A stretch of DNA of 64,000 bases from Frisingicoccus caecimuris. GTDB taxonomy: Bacteria > Bacillota > Clostridia > Lachnospirales > Lachnospiraceae. Positions 44,835 through 51,874 of the stretch are shown piece after piece. The DNA lies in contig NZ_SLXA01000007.1 in NCBI RefSeq assembly GCF_004340975.1, forward strand, positions 1 to 64,000, given 5' to 3'. A model generated the notes under the pieces. The model worked only from the letters and a program-made list of their open reading frames with translations, was not told the origin of the DNA and made no database searches. The position numbers were made by a program, and so were the translations under genes. Position 1 is the first letter of the stretch, and every line of letters starts with the position of its first letter.

Positions 44835-47800
44835 ATGCGGAGAAAAGTGAAAAAATCTTTGACGTTGTTTATGGCTCTCGTCATGCTTGTGTCATTGATT
44901 TGCAGCAGGGAATTGTCGGCGTTTGCGGAGGATGTGAGTACAACGGAACAAACAATGTATGAAACCGAAGAAACGACTACAGAAGCATCAGATTCCCTGG
45001 AAGAGACCTGGAACGGTCAGACCGACAGTGCTGTGGAAACAGATGAATTTATACCGCAGGAAACGGAGACATTCGACACAGCTGTGGAACCGGAATTGTC
45101 GGAGCAGACGATTACGGCGGCCATGTATGGCGGTGAAGCGATCATTACACTGAGCGGCAAGATGCCGGAAGGAGCCACGGCGGAAGCTTGTCCGGTGCAG
45201 GTGTCTATTGAAGGCCAGAATGTCCTGGCAGCCTATGACATTACAATCTATGATGTCGAGGGTAATGTTTTTCAGCCGGAAGCAGACGCCATTCGGGTAG
45301 AAATTGCAGACGCGGCGGTGGCAGAAGCGCTGGATGGGGAAGAGGATATTTCTGTCTACCATATGGAAGATGCGGAGGCTCTGCCGCAGCAGATTCAAGA
45401 AGTAAATACGGAAAATCAGGTTGTGGCATTTGATGCAGAGAGTTTCTCTATTTATGTTGTAACAACACCTCATTTTACGTATACCTATGATTTTTATGAT
45501 AAGGACCACAATCTGGTGAACGAACAGATTTTATCGGCTGGCGAAATTTTAAATGAGCCAGAGACGCCAGCAGGTGATGAAAATCAGATTTTTGATGGAT
45601 GGTACACAGTGAATGATGACAAGTTTACAGGCTTTGGAACAGCTCAGCCGCAAATGACTGAAAGCCGGACAATTAAGCTGCATGCTCGGTATAAAGAGGC
45701 GTATTATGTTTTCTATAAGGCCGGTGCAGATGTGAATAGCAAAATTCTTTATACACAGACCTATTCAAACGGTGCGGCAATAGTGACGGAGGATGTTCCG
45801 TTTAACACCGGTGATGTAAATAAGGCTTTAATCGGATGGTCAAAGGATCCAGCAGCAGAGACACCGGATGAAGAGATGTCTATTCAAGGTTCGGACGTTA
45901 CTCTGTATCCGGTGGTGAAAAATGCTCATTGGATTACTTTTGATTCACAGGGCGGTTCTGTGGTTGAACCGGTATATGTATTGGCTGGCTCAAAAACAGC
46001 AAGACCTGTGGAACCGACGCGCACCGGTTACCGCTTTGATGGCTGGTATACAGATGCAGAATGCACAACAGAATATTCATTTAATGAGACCCTGGATACA
46101 AATATCACATTATATGCAAAGTGGAGTCCGGTCAGCGTGAACTATACCGTAATCTATTGGCAGCAAAACCCGGATGATGACGGGTATTCCTTAGCTGGTC
46201 ATGAGACTCAGAACGGAATGACTGGAACAAAAACAAGCGTAAACTCTGCAGATGATAAGTATGAGGGATTTCATCTGAGTACAACAAAATCCATTGAACA
46301 GCAAGATATCGCGGGAGATGGCTCTACGGTTGTCCATGTATATTATGACAGAGACATCTATGAGGTTCAGTTTATAAAGTATCAGGAAGAATACTACGAA
46401 TATGTAGGAAACAATAAAGGAGACTATAAACAAAAGCTGAGCTGGGGCGGAGTAACTTATGAGTATGTGGGTCCCGGAAATGGAAATTATGTTAAGTTGG
46501 GTGGTGGTGAGGAAATAATCGATGAACTGACGATCACTGCCAGATATGGACAAGATATCAGTTCATTGTGGCCGAGCCGACGAACAGGATTATCACAAAC
46601 ATATCCAAGTAACTGGAGAGTCAGTCCGAATGGAAATACTTATCAGTCCGGCATCAGTGCAATGCCGTTGGGAGGAACCAAGTTTTATTATGCTGCAACC
46701 AGTGGAAAGTATACGATTCGCACAGAGTATTGGCTGGAGAGCCTGAACGAAAATGGAAGCTATTCTTTAGATCATGCAGATGAGTTCAAGTCAGATAAGA
46801 ATAATTGGACAACGACAGAAAATGATTATTACGATATTAAAGGTTTCTCGGTCAATACAAATAAAAGTGCGAAACTAGGAACTTCGGCTGAAAAGCATAA
46901 GTTTAGCAATAATGTATATGGCTGGCAGTTTTATTATGATCGTAATTCTTATAAAATTCAGTTTTTCGACGCAGATACTAACTTAGCGGAAAAAGATTAC
47001 TTATATCAGGCAGATATCAGTCACGCGGGATTCACGCCTGAGACGCCAAATGGCAAAGAGGATTATATCTTTGGCGGCTGGTATGGCAATGAATTGCTTC
47101 AAGGAGAACCTTATAATTTCGACGGCAAAACCATGCCGGCAGGAGATTTTCCTCTCTATGCGAAATGGATAGCGCCGAGCTATACGGTACATTTTGATTT
47201 AAACGGCGGCGAGAACAATGAAGAAGCGTATGCCGATCAGACTGTGGAGAAGGCAGGAAAAGCAGATAAGCCGGAAAATCCAACACGTGTCGGTTATGAT
47301 TTCGCCGGATGGACAAGAAATGGCGAGCCATTTAATTTTGACACTCAGATTACAGAGAATACAACGTTAGTCGCTCAGTGGATCAGCAAGAATGAATATA
47401 CCATTACATATGATTCAAATAATGGTATGGGTCAGACCAAGAAGGATTCGGTTTCCTATATTGATGGAGCCGAAGCTAAAATTCTGAATCTTCCGGAAGA
47501 ATGGACAGCGCCGACCGAGCATGAAGGTTTTATTTGCTGGAATACAGCGGCGGATGGTAACGGTACGGATTATTATCCGGGCGATGTGTATACCATGCCG
47601 GCTGAAAATGTAACTTTATATGCAAAGTGGGCTGAAGTGCGCAGCACAACGCTGACCTATAATTTCAATGGCGGTGCTGACGCGGACAACAAGACTTCCA
47701 TGCTTGTAAATATTGATGTACCAAATAGTGAATATACGATTGCCGGGCCTGTGGTATCAAAGGCTGGTTATGAGTTTATCGGATGGACCACAGATCAAGC

Positions 47801-48323
47801 GGGAACAGGCACATTGCTTAAAAATGACGATAAAATCCAGGTGGATACTTTGAATCCGGATAATAATGTTCTGTATGCTCAATGGCGGAAGACGGTGACA
47901 GTTACGGTAGAGAAGCTTGTTGAGGGCAATATGGGTGATACAAACGAGAGCTTCGACTTCACTTATACTGTTACAAAACCTGATGGAACAACAAAAGATC
48001 CAGTGCAGTTTGCATTGAAAAACGGGGAGCAATATCCTATTACGGATTTGCCGCAAGGTTCTTCTGTCAGCGTGACAGAAACCAGCCAGGCAGCGGATGG
48101 CTATAGTACAACAGTGACCGTTGGGGATACTACGACAAATTCAAATGAATATAGTGGACAAAATCTGACGGACGATGTGACTGTAACGTTTACAAATATA
48201 AAGAATGTGACAGCGCCGACAGGTATTGTCAGAAATGTATTCCCGTTCATTGTGATGGTTGTTATTGCGATTGAAGCAATCATTTGTTTTGTGGTATGGC
48301 ACTTGAAAAAGCGGATTCGATAA
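44835..48323 (+). CDS. Ancillary pilus adhesin with InlB B-type repeats
   Basis: 1162 aa. Signal peptide (KKSLTLFMALVMLVSLICSR...AFA), a Thr/Glu-rich spacer, then at least five Listeria-Bacteroides (InlB B) repeats of the TFDSQGG...GYRFDGWYTD...LYAKW kind. A MucBP-like stretch with repeated YVG/Y-Y segments lies in the middle. The last 150 residues form a pilin-type domain (VTVTVEKLVEGN, VTETSQ, VTFTNIK) that has the Lys-Glu-Asn residues of an isopeptide domain. The C terminus is a sorting signal: APTGIV at about 1127, a hydrophobic helix, then KKRIR. It lacks LPXTG; the P-T-G form matches the backbone pilin and the QVPTG/EVPTG signals of streptococcal FCT pili. Likely tip adhesin, the counterpart of Cpa. 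Confidence 0.85.
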   Translation: MRRKVKKSLTLFMALVMLVSLICSRELSAFAEDVSTTEQTMYETEETTTEASDSLEETWNGQTDSAVETDEFIPQETETFDTAVEPELSEQTITAAMYGGEAIITLSGKMPEGATAEACPVQVSIEGQNVLAAYDITIYDVEGNVFQPEADAIRVEIADAAVAEALDGEEDISVYHMEDAEALPQQIQEVNTENQVVAFDAESFSIYVVTTPHFTYTYDFYDKDHNLVNEQILSAGEILNEPETPAGDENQIFDGWYTVNDDKFTGFGTAQPQMTESRTIKLHARYKEAYYVFYKAGADVNSKILYTQTYSNGAAIVTEDVPFNTGDVNKALIGWSKDPAAETPDEEMSIQGSDVTLYPVVKNAHWITFDSQGGSVVEPVYVLAGSKTARPVEPTRTGYRFDGWYTDAECTTEYSFNETLDTNITLYAKWSPVSVNYTVIYWQQNPDDDGYSLAGHETQNGMTGTKTSVNSADDKYEGFHLSTTKSIEQQDIAGDGSTVVHVYYDRDIYEVQFIKYQEEYYEYVGNNKGDYKQKLSWGGVTYEYVGPGNGNYVKLGGGEEIIDELTITARYGQDISSLWPSRRTGLSQTYPSNWRVSPNGNTYQSGISAMPLGGTKFYYAATSGKYTIRTEYWLESLNENGSYSLDHADEFKSDKNNWTTTENDYYDIKGFSVNTNKSAKLGTSAEKHKFSNNVYGWQFYYDRNSYKIQFFDADTNLAEKDYLYQADISHAGFTPETPNGKEDYIFGGWYGNELLQGEPYNFDGKTMPAGDFPLYAKWIAPSYTVHFDLNGGENNEEAYADQTVEKAGKADKPENPTRVGYDFAGWTRNGEPFNFDTQITENTTLVAQWISKNEYTITYDSNNGMGQTKKDSVSYIDGAEAKILNLPEEWTAPTEHEGFICWNTAADGNGTDYYPGDVYTMPAENVTLYAKWAEVRSTTLTYNFNGGADADNKTSMLVNIDVPNSEYTIAGPVVSKAGYEFIGWTTDQAGTGTLLKNDDKIQVDTLNPDNNVLYAQWRKTVTVTVEKLVEGNMGDTNESFDFTYTVTKPDGTTKDPVQFALKNGEQYPITDLPQGSSVSVTETSQAADGYSTTVTVGDTTTNSNEYSGQNLTDDVTVTFTNIKNVTAPTGIVRNVFPFIVMVVIAIEAIICFVVWHLKKRIR

Positions 48324-48338
48324 TACGAAAGGAATCTT

Positions 48339-48590
48339 ATGGCAGCAAAAGATATGGAAGAAATTGCCGCGTACATGAAGACAATGCGGTTTCGTAAAAA
48401 GTTCATCGGCGGTGTGGATGAGACGGACGTCTGGCGTCAGCTCGAAAAACTTCAAAAAGAATACCAGTCTGCTTTTGAAGCCCAGAGGGAACAGAGCCGC
48501 GCTCTGATTCGTGAAAGGGAAGCGATCATTGCCGGGTTGAAACAGCAATTGACAGGAGGGACGCGTTCACGAGGTGGCGTTAATGGCTAA
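48339..48590 (+). CDS. Small coiled-coil protein (DivIVA-like) in the pilus operon
   Basis: 83 aa, no signal peptide or membrane helix. N-terminal MRFRKKFIGGVDETDVWRQL resembles the short FxxxxxGGxDxxDV motif that opens DivIVA-like proteins. It is followed by a charged helix with coiled-coil character (LQKEYQSAFEAQREQSRALI). It lies 15 bp after the adhesin and overlaps the SipA-like gene by 8 bp, so it belongs to the operon. I know of no counterpart in streptococcal FCT loci. It may position the assembly machinery at the membrane (inference). Confidence 0.6.
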   Translation: MAAKDMEEIAAYMKTMRFRKKFIGGVDETDVWRQLEKLQKEYQSAFEAQREQSRALIREREAIIAGLKQQLTGGTRSRGGVNG

Positions 48591-49146
48591 ACGTAAAAGG
48601 AGACCGGAGATGAATACACCGGAGGAAGTCATCGCGGCCCGCCGCCGTCTGCTGGCGAACCGGCAGGAGGTAATCTCTTTTTTCAGTCGATTGATTTTGC
48701 TGGCTTTACTGTTCTGGATTCTGTTTGGAGTTGTTTTTGGGATAAAGCCCATGCCGAATGAGGACATGGCACCGCGAATTTGTGCAGGAGATTTAATGCT
48801 GTTTTATCGTCTGGATAAAAACCTGAGAAGCAGCGAAGTGGCTGTTTTTAAAAAAGACGGTAAATGGTATACAGGGCGCGTCGTCGCTCAGGGCGGAGAT
48901 TCCGTGGAGATTACGGAGGACGCCGAACTTAAAGTTAATGGTAGTATCGTTATAGAGAACGATATTTACTATAAAACGCCGAAATATGAGGACTATGTCA
49001 GTTATCCGCTGACATTGGCTGATGACGAATACTTTATTCTCTGTGATTATCGTGAGGGTGCAAAAGACAGCAGGTATTTTGGACCGGTTTGCGGAAATGA
49101 GATTAAAGGAAAGGTTATTACCCTTATTCGGCGCTCAGGACTATAA
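48583..49146 (+). CDS. SipA-like signal peptidase homologue, catalytic dyad absent
   Basis: 187 aa from the ATG at 48583 (GAGGTGG upstream). A basic N terminus, one membrane helix (about 37-55) and an S26 signal-peptidase fold: PNEDMAPRICAGDLML, WYTGRVVAQGGDSVEI, and a box-D/E-like DDEYFILCDYREGAKDSRYFG. In type I signal peptidases the first box has the nucleophile Ser (SM-x-P) and the second the general-base Lys (KRVVG-x-PGD). Here these are Asp61 and Gly98. The same Ser-to-Asp and Lys-to-Gly changes are, as I recall, what defines SipA of S. pyogenes pili, which is not a peptidase but is required for pilus polymerisation. It should act as an assembly chaperone beside the sortase. Confidence 0.85.
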   Translation: MAKRKRRPEMNTPEEVIAARRRLLANRQEVISFFSRLILLALLFWILFGVVFGIKPMPNEDMAPRICAGDLMLFYRLDKNLRSSEVAVFKKDGKWYTGRVVAQGGDSVEITEDAELKVNGSIVIENDIYYKTPKYEDYVSYPLTLADDEYFILCDYREGAKDSRYFGPVCGNEIKGKVITLIRRSGL

Positions 49147-49177
49147 AATATTTTAATTAATGAAAGGATGAAATGTT

Positions 49178-50179
49178 ATGAAAAAAAGTAAGATGTTACA
49201 TCGAATTGCAGCAGCTTTGCTGGCGGGCACAATGATGATGGCTATGGGAACGACCGTGTTTGCAGAGGGTAATGAACCGAGAAATGTGACGATCACAAAA
49301 GAAATTACAAAGGACGCCAATGATTATGCTCCGGCCACAACCTTTGGGTTTCAGATTACATCGGGGAGTCCGGTAGAAGCTTCCAAAGGGCAGGATGCCA
49401 TTTACGCAGGACCGGCTGGCGGCGCTTATTTTGAAGAGGGAGCAGGGGAAATCACATCGGCTCCGGGTGCAAGTGATATTGGTCAGACGACAACAACTGT
49501 AGGTACGACAACAATTTCTATTGATGCGAGCAAGTTTACAGCGCCTGGTATCTATCGCTATAACGTTTCTGAAGTTGCAGGAACATATGAAGGTATTACT
49601 TATTCGACAGAAACAAAATATTTTGATGTTTATGTAAATTCGAGTAAAGAAGTTTATGCTTATACCTTTACAGATGCAACGGCTACGGATGGCAAGGATG
49701 ACGGAGTATTTACCAATGATTATACGGACATTCATGATGTAACCATTACAAAGCAGGTTACCGGTAATCAGGGTGATAAGAGCAAAGCGTTCAACTTTAC
49801 CATTGATGCATCAGGTGCCGACGGTGAAAAATTTTATGTAACTTATGGCGATGGTGAGACAGTAACATTGGGTGCTGATGAGGATGCTAAGATAATCACA
49901 TTGAAAGATGGTCAGTCTGCAACTATTCATGGTTTATCCGTAACAGATACATATAGTGTTGAAGAAGCGGATTATACAAGCGATGGTTATACAACAACAG
50001 TTGATGGCGCTAAGAGCGGTACTATCAGCGAAGATAAAACAGTAACATTTACAAACGAGAAAAATGCTTCAACTCCAACCGGTATCATGATGAACGTTGC
50101 ACCTTACGTTCTGATGGTGGCTGTTGCTGCAGTTTTGGCAGTTGTATTCCTTCGCAGAAAAAATAATTTTGAAAACTAA
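49178..50179 (+). CDS. Backbone pilin (FctA/Spy0128-like)
   Basis: 333 aa. Signal peptide to about residue 29. Two tandem Ig-like isopeptide domains each show the Lys-Glu-Asn triad that forms a self-made Lys-Asn bond. Domain 1 (about 33-182): Lys41 in VTITKEI, Glu132 in YNVSEV, Asn180 in FTNDY. Domain 2 (about 186-295): Lys192 in VTITKQV, Glu262/263 in YSVEEA, Asn293 in FTNEK. Sorting signal TPTGIM at about 299-304, a hydrophobic helix and LRRKNNFEN. Length and layout match streptococcal T3 pilin Spy0128. It should be polymerised covalently by the class B sortase encoded next. RBS AAAGGATG. Confidence 0.88.
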   Translation: MKKSKMLHRIAAALLAGTMMMAMGTTVFAEGNEPRNVTITKEITKDANDYAPATTFGFQITSGSPVEASKGQDAIYAGPAGGAYFEEGAGEITSAPGASDIGQTTTTVGTTTISIDASKFTAPGIYRYNVSEVAGTYEGITYSTETKYFDVYVNSSKEVYAYTFTDATATDGKDDGVFTNDYTDIHDVTITKQVTGNQGDKSKAFNFTIDASGADGEKFYVTYGDGETVTLGADEDAKIITLKDGQSATIHGLSVTDTYSVEEADYTSDGYTTTVDGAKSGTISEDKTVTFTNEKNASTPTGIMMNVAPYVLMVAVAAVLAVVFLRRKNNFEN

Positions 50180-50236
50180 TAACATTTTTTGATGAGAAGG
50201 CCTGACAGGGGCAGTACATACAGGAGGCAGACGGAC

Positions 50237-51004
50237 ATGGAAAGAGCGGCGTTGTTGGCCCGGGCCGGAAATCGGGCGCTCAGTGTCATTGTGGGCATAT
50301 TCATCCTGGTGATGCTGATGTACGGTGGGTATTCTCTATGGGATACGGCCATGCTCTATCAGGGGGCTTTCGTTTCCAATGATTTGTTAAAGTACAAGCC
50401 TTCTCCCGAAAATGCGGATGGTCCCACCCTTGCGGAGCTCGCGGCGCTGAACCCGGATGTCCGAGGGTGGCTGACCATCGATGATACCCATATCGACTAT
50501 CCGGTCGTTCAGGGGAAGACGGATATGGATTATATCAATAAGAATGTCTATGGGGAATTCGCCTTGTCCGGTTCGATTTTTATGGACAGCCGGAACGCGG
50601 CGGATTTCTCAGACAGTTATTGTCTGCTCTATGGCCATCATATGGACAATGGGGCCATGTTTGGAGATGTGGTCGAGTTTGTAAATAAAGACTATTTTGA
50701 CGACCACCGGACAGGGACCCTGTATCTCACAGACGGGAGTGTTTACGCGATTGAACTCTTTGCCTGTATGGAGATTGATGCTTTTGACAGTGTTGTCTAT
50801 CAGCCAACTGCCCAGGAAGAGGGAAATGTCCAGCCGCTCCTGGATTATATCCGGGAGGGAGCGGTCCAATACCGGGAACTTGGTGTGGCAAAGACGGATC
50901 AGATCATCGGTCTGTCGACCTGTGCAGAAGCTCTGACCAATGGCCGGGTCGTTGTCTTTGGTTGGATGAAGAGAGCAGAAAAGGTTCAGGAAGGAGGTGC
51001 CTGA
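50237..51004 (+). CDS. Class B pilus sortase (SrtC2/Spy0129-like)
   Basis: 255 aa from the ATG at 50237, which has AGGAGG 9 nt upstream; the longer frame lacks an RBS. An N-terminal membrane anchor (ALSVIVGIFILVMLMYGGYS) precedes the sortase fold: RGWLTIDDTHIDYPVVQG, SIFMDSRN, catalytic His134 in LLYGHHM, Cys229 in LSTCAEA and Arg237 in NGRVVVFG. These TLXTC and H positions are of class B type. Class B enzymes usually attach NPQTN proteins for haem uptake, but in S. pyogenes FCT-3 loci a class B sortase builds the pilus from VPTG-type signals. The PTG signals on both large pilins here fit that role. Confidence 0.9.
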   Translation: MERAALLARAGNRALSVIVGIFILVMLMYGGYSLWDTAMLYQGAFVSNDLLKYKPSPENADGPTLAELAALNPDVRGWLTIDDTHIDYPVVQGKTDMDYINKNVYGEFALSGSIFMDSRNAADFSDSYCLLYGHHMDNGAMFGDVVEFVNKDYFDDHRTGTLYLTDGSVYAIELFACMEIDAFDSVVYQPTAQEEGNVQPLLDYIREGAVQYRELGVAKTDQIIGLSTCAEALTNGRVVVFGWMKRAEKVQEGGA

Positions 51005-51011
51005 CATAACA

Positions 51012-51641
51012 ATGAGATTAAAAATGAAACGGCTCCGTGGGTTTGTGTGCGTTTCGCTGATACTGGCTTTACTGGCTCTGCCGGGAATGGCTTTTGCGGA
51101 AGAACGTGGATGTACGGTGACCATACCGACATATGTGGAAGTTACCGGGACTTCCTCACTGACAGATGCGGAATTTGAAGTTGTGCTGGCTGGTCTGGAT
51201 ACGGAAGAGCCGATGCCGGAGAAGAGCAGCGGTACAGTGAAAGGTTCCGGTCAGGTGGTTTTAGGACCGATGACTTATACGGTGCCGGGAGATTATCATT
51301 ATCGCATTTCTCAAAAGGTGGGAAATGCTGAGGGCTATACTTACGATACAGCCGTTTATACGGTCACCGTCCGCGTGGTGAACGGCGAGGACGGCGGACT
51401 GAATGCCGAAGTATGGGCCGTTAAAGACGGAGGCTCCGACAAAGTGGAAGAAATTCTATTCAGCAATGCGTACAAAGCGCCGGAGGATCCGAAGAAGCCG
51501 GAAGAACCGAATAAACCGGCGGCACCGCAGACCGGCGATCAGACCCATGTGCGCCTGTTCGCAGCCTTGCTGGCGTTATCTGTTCTGGTGATGATTCTCA
51601 GCGGATTCAGACAGAGCAGAAAAGATCGGCGTTTTGATTAA
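51012..51641 (+). CDS. Minor base pilin (FctB-like) with wall-sorting signal
   Basis: About 209 aa. Signal peptide (LRGFVCVSLILALLALPGMA). One pilin domain (VTIPTYVEVTG, YTVPGDYHYRISQKVG, ILFSNAY). A Pro/Lys/Glu-rich stalk (APEDPKKPEEPNKPA) precedes the sorting signal APQTGD, a hydrophobic helix and QSRKDRRFD. Its APQTG signal is LPXTG-like and differs from the PTG signals of the other two pilins. This suggests that a housekeeping sortase attaches it to the wall, and so anchors the pilus, as FctB does. The start could be GTG 50997 or ATG 51012; the ATG is given although AGGAGG (50992-50997) is 14 nt away. Confidence 0.8.
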   Translation: MRLKMKRLRGFVCVSLILALLALPGMAFAEERGCTVTIPTYVEVTGTSSLTDAEFEVVLAGLDTEEPMPEKSSGTVKGSGQVVLGPMTYTVPGDYHYRISQKVGNAEGYTYDTAVYTVTVRVVNGEDGGLNAEVWAVKDGGSDKVEEILFSNAYKAPEDPKKPEEPNKPAAPQTGDQTHVRLFAALLALSVLVMILSGFRQSRKDRRFD

Positions 51642-51734
51642 AAGCAGGTAAGGGTTAGGACCTGTTGACAAATTAAAGAGAAATGGCCTTCTGTATGGTA
51701 TAATTATTATATCAATTGCGGGAGGCCATTTTTT

Positions 51735-51791
51735 ATGATGAGAAAACAGAGCGAACAAATTCAAATAGAAAGGCTGGTAAAAGCGGTGTAA
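51735..51791 (+). other. Possible 18-codon leader ORF
   Basis: GCGGGAGG, 9 nt, then an ATG-ATG frame reading MMRKQSEQIQIERLVKAV. A TATAAT lies at 51699-51704 upstream, and the frame runs into the left arm of the strong hairpin at 51763-51819. It could be a leader peptide, a tiny protein or chance. It is placed between the pilus operon and the convergent regulator. Confidence 0.25.
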
Positions 51792-51822
51792 ATAACCGGG
51801 TTTACCAGCCTTTCTATTTTAT
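51763..51822. terminator. Strong terminator between pilus operon and prpR-like gene
   Basis: A perfect 19-bp stem (AAATAGAAAGGCTGG... against ...CCAGCCTTTCTATTT), 19-nt loop, T-rich right flank. A second, weaker hairpin (AAATGGCCT / AGGCCATTT, 51681-51736) lies just before it. Confidence 0.85.
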
Positions 51823-51874
51823 ACAAAAATATACCTGGAAAAATGAGATTATCAACAGGTCCAGCTTGAAACAT

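Noticed and set aside
48583-49146. Ordinary signal peptidase I
   Set aside because: Both catalytic residues are replaced (Asp61, Gly98) and it is placed as sipA in a pilus operon.
51665-51704. TTGACA and TATAAT after the pilus operon read as a promoter
   Set aside because: The spacing is 28 nt, far from 16-18, so they cannot work as a pair; only the TATAAT might serve with another -35.
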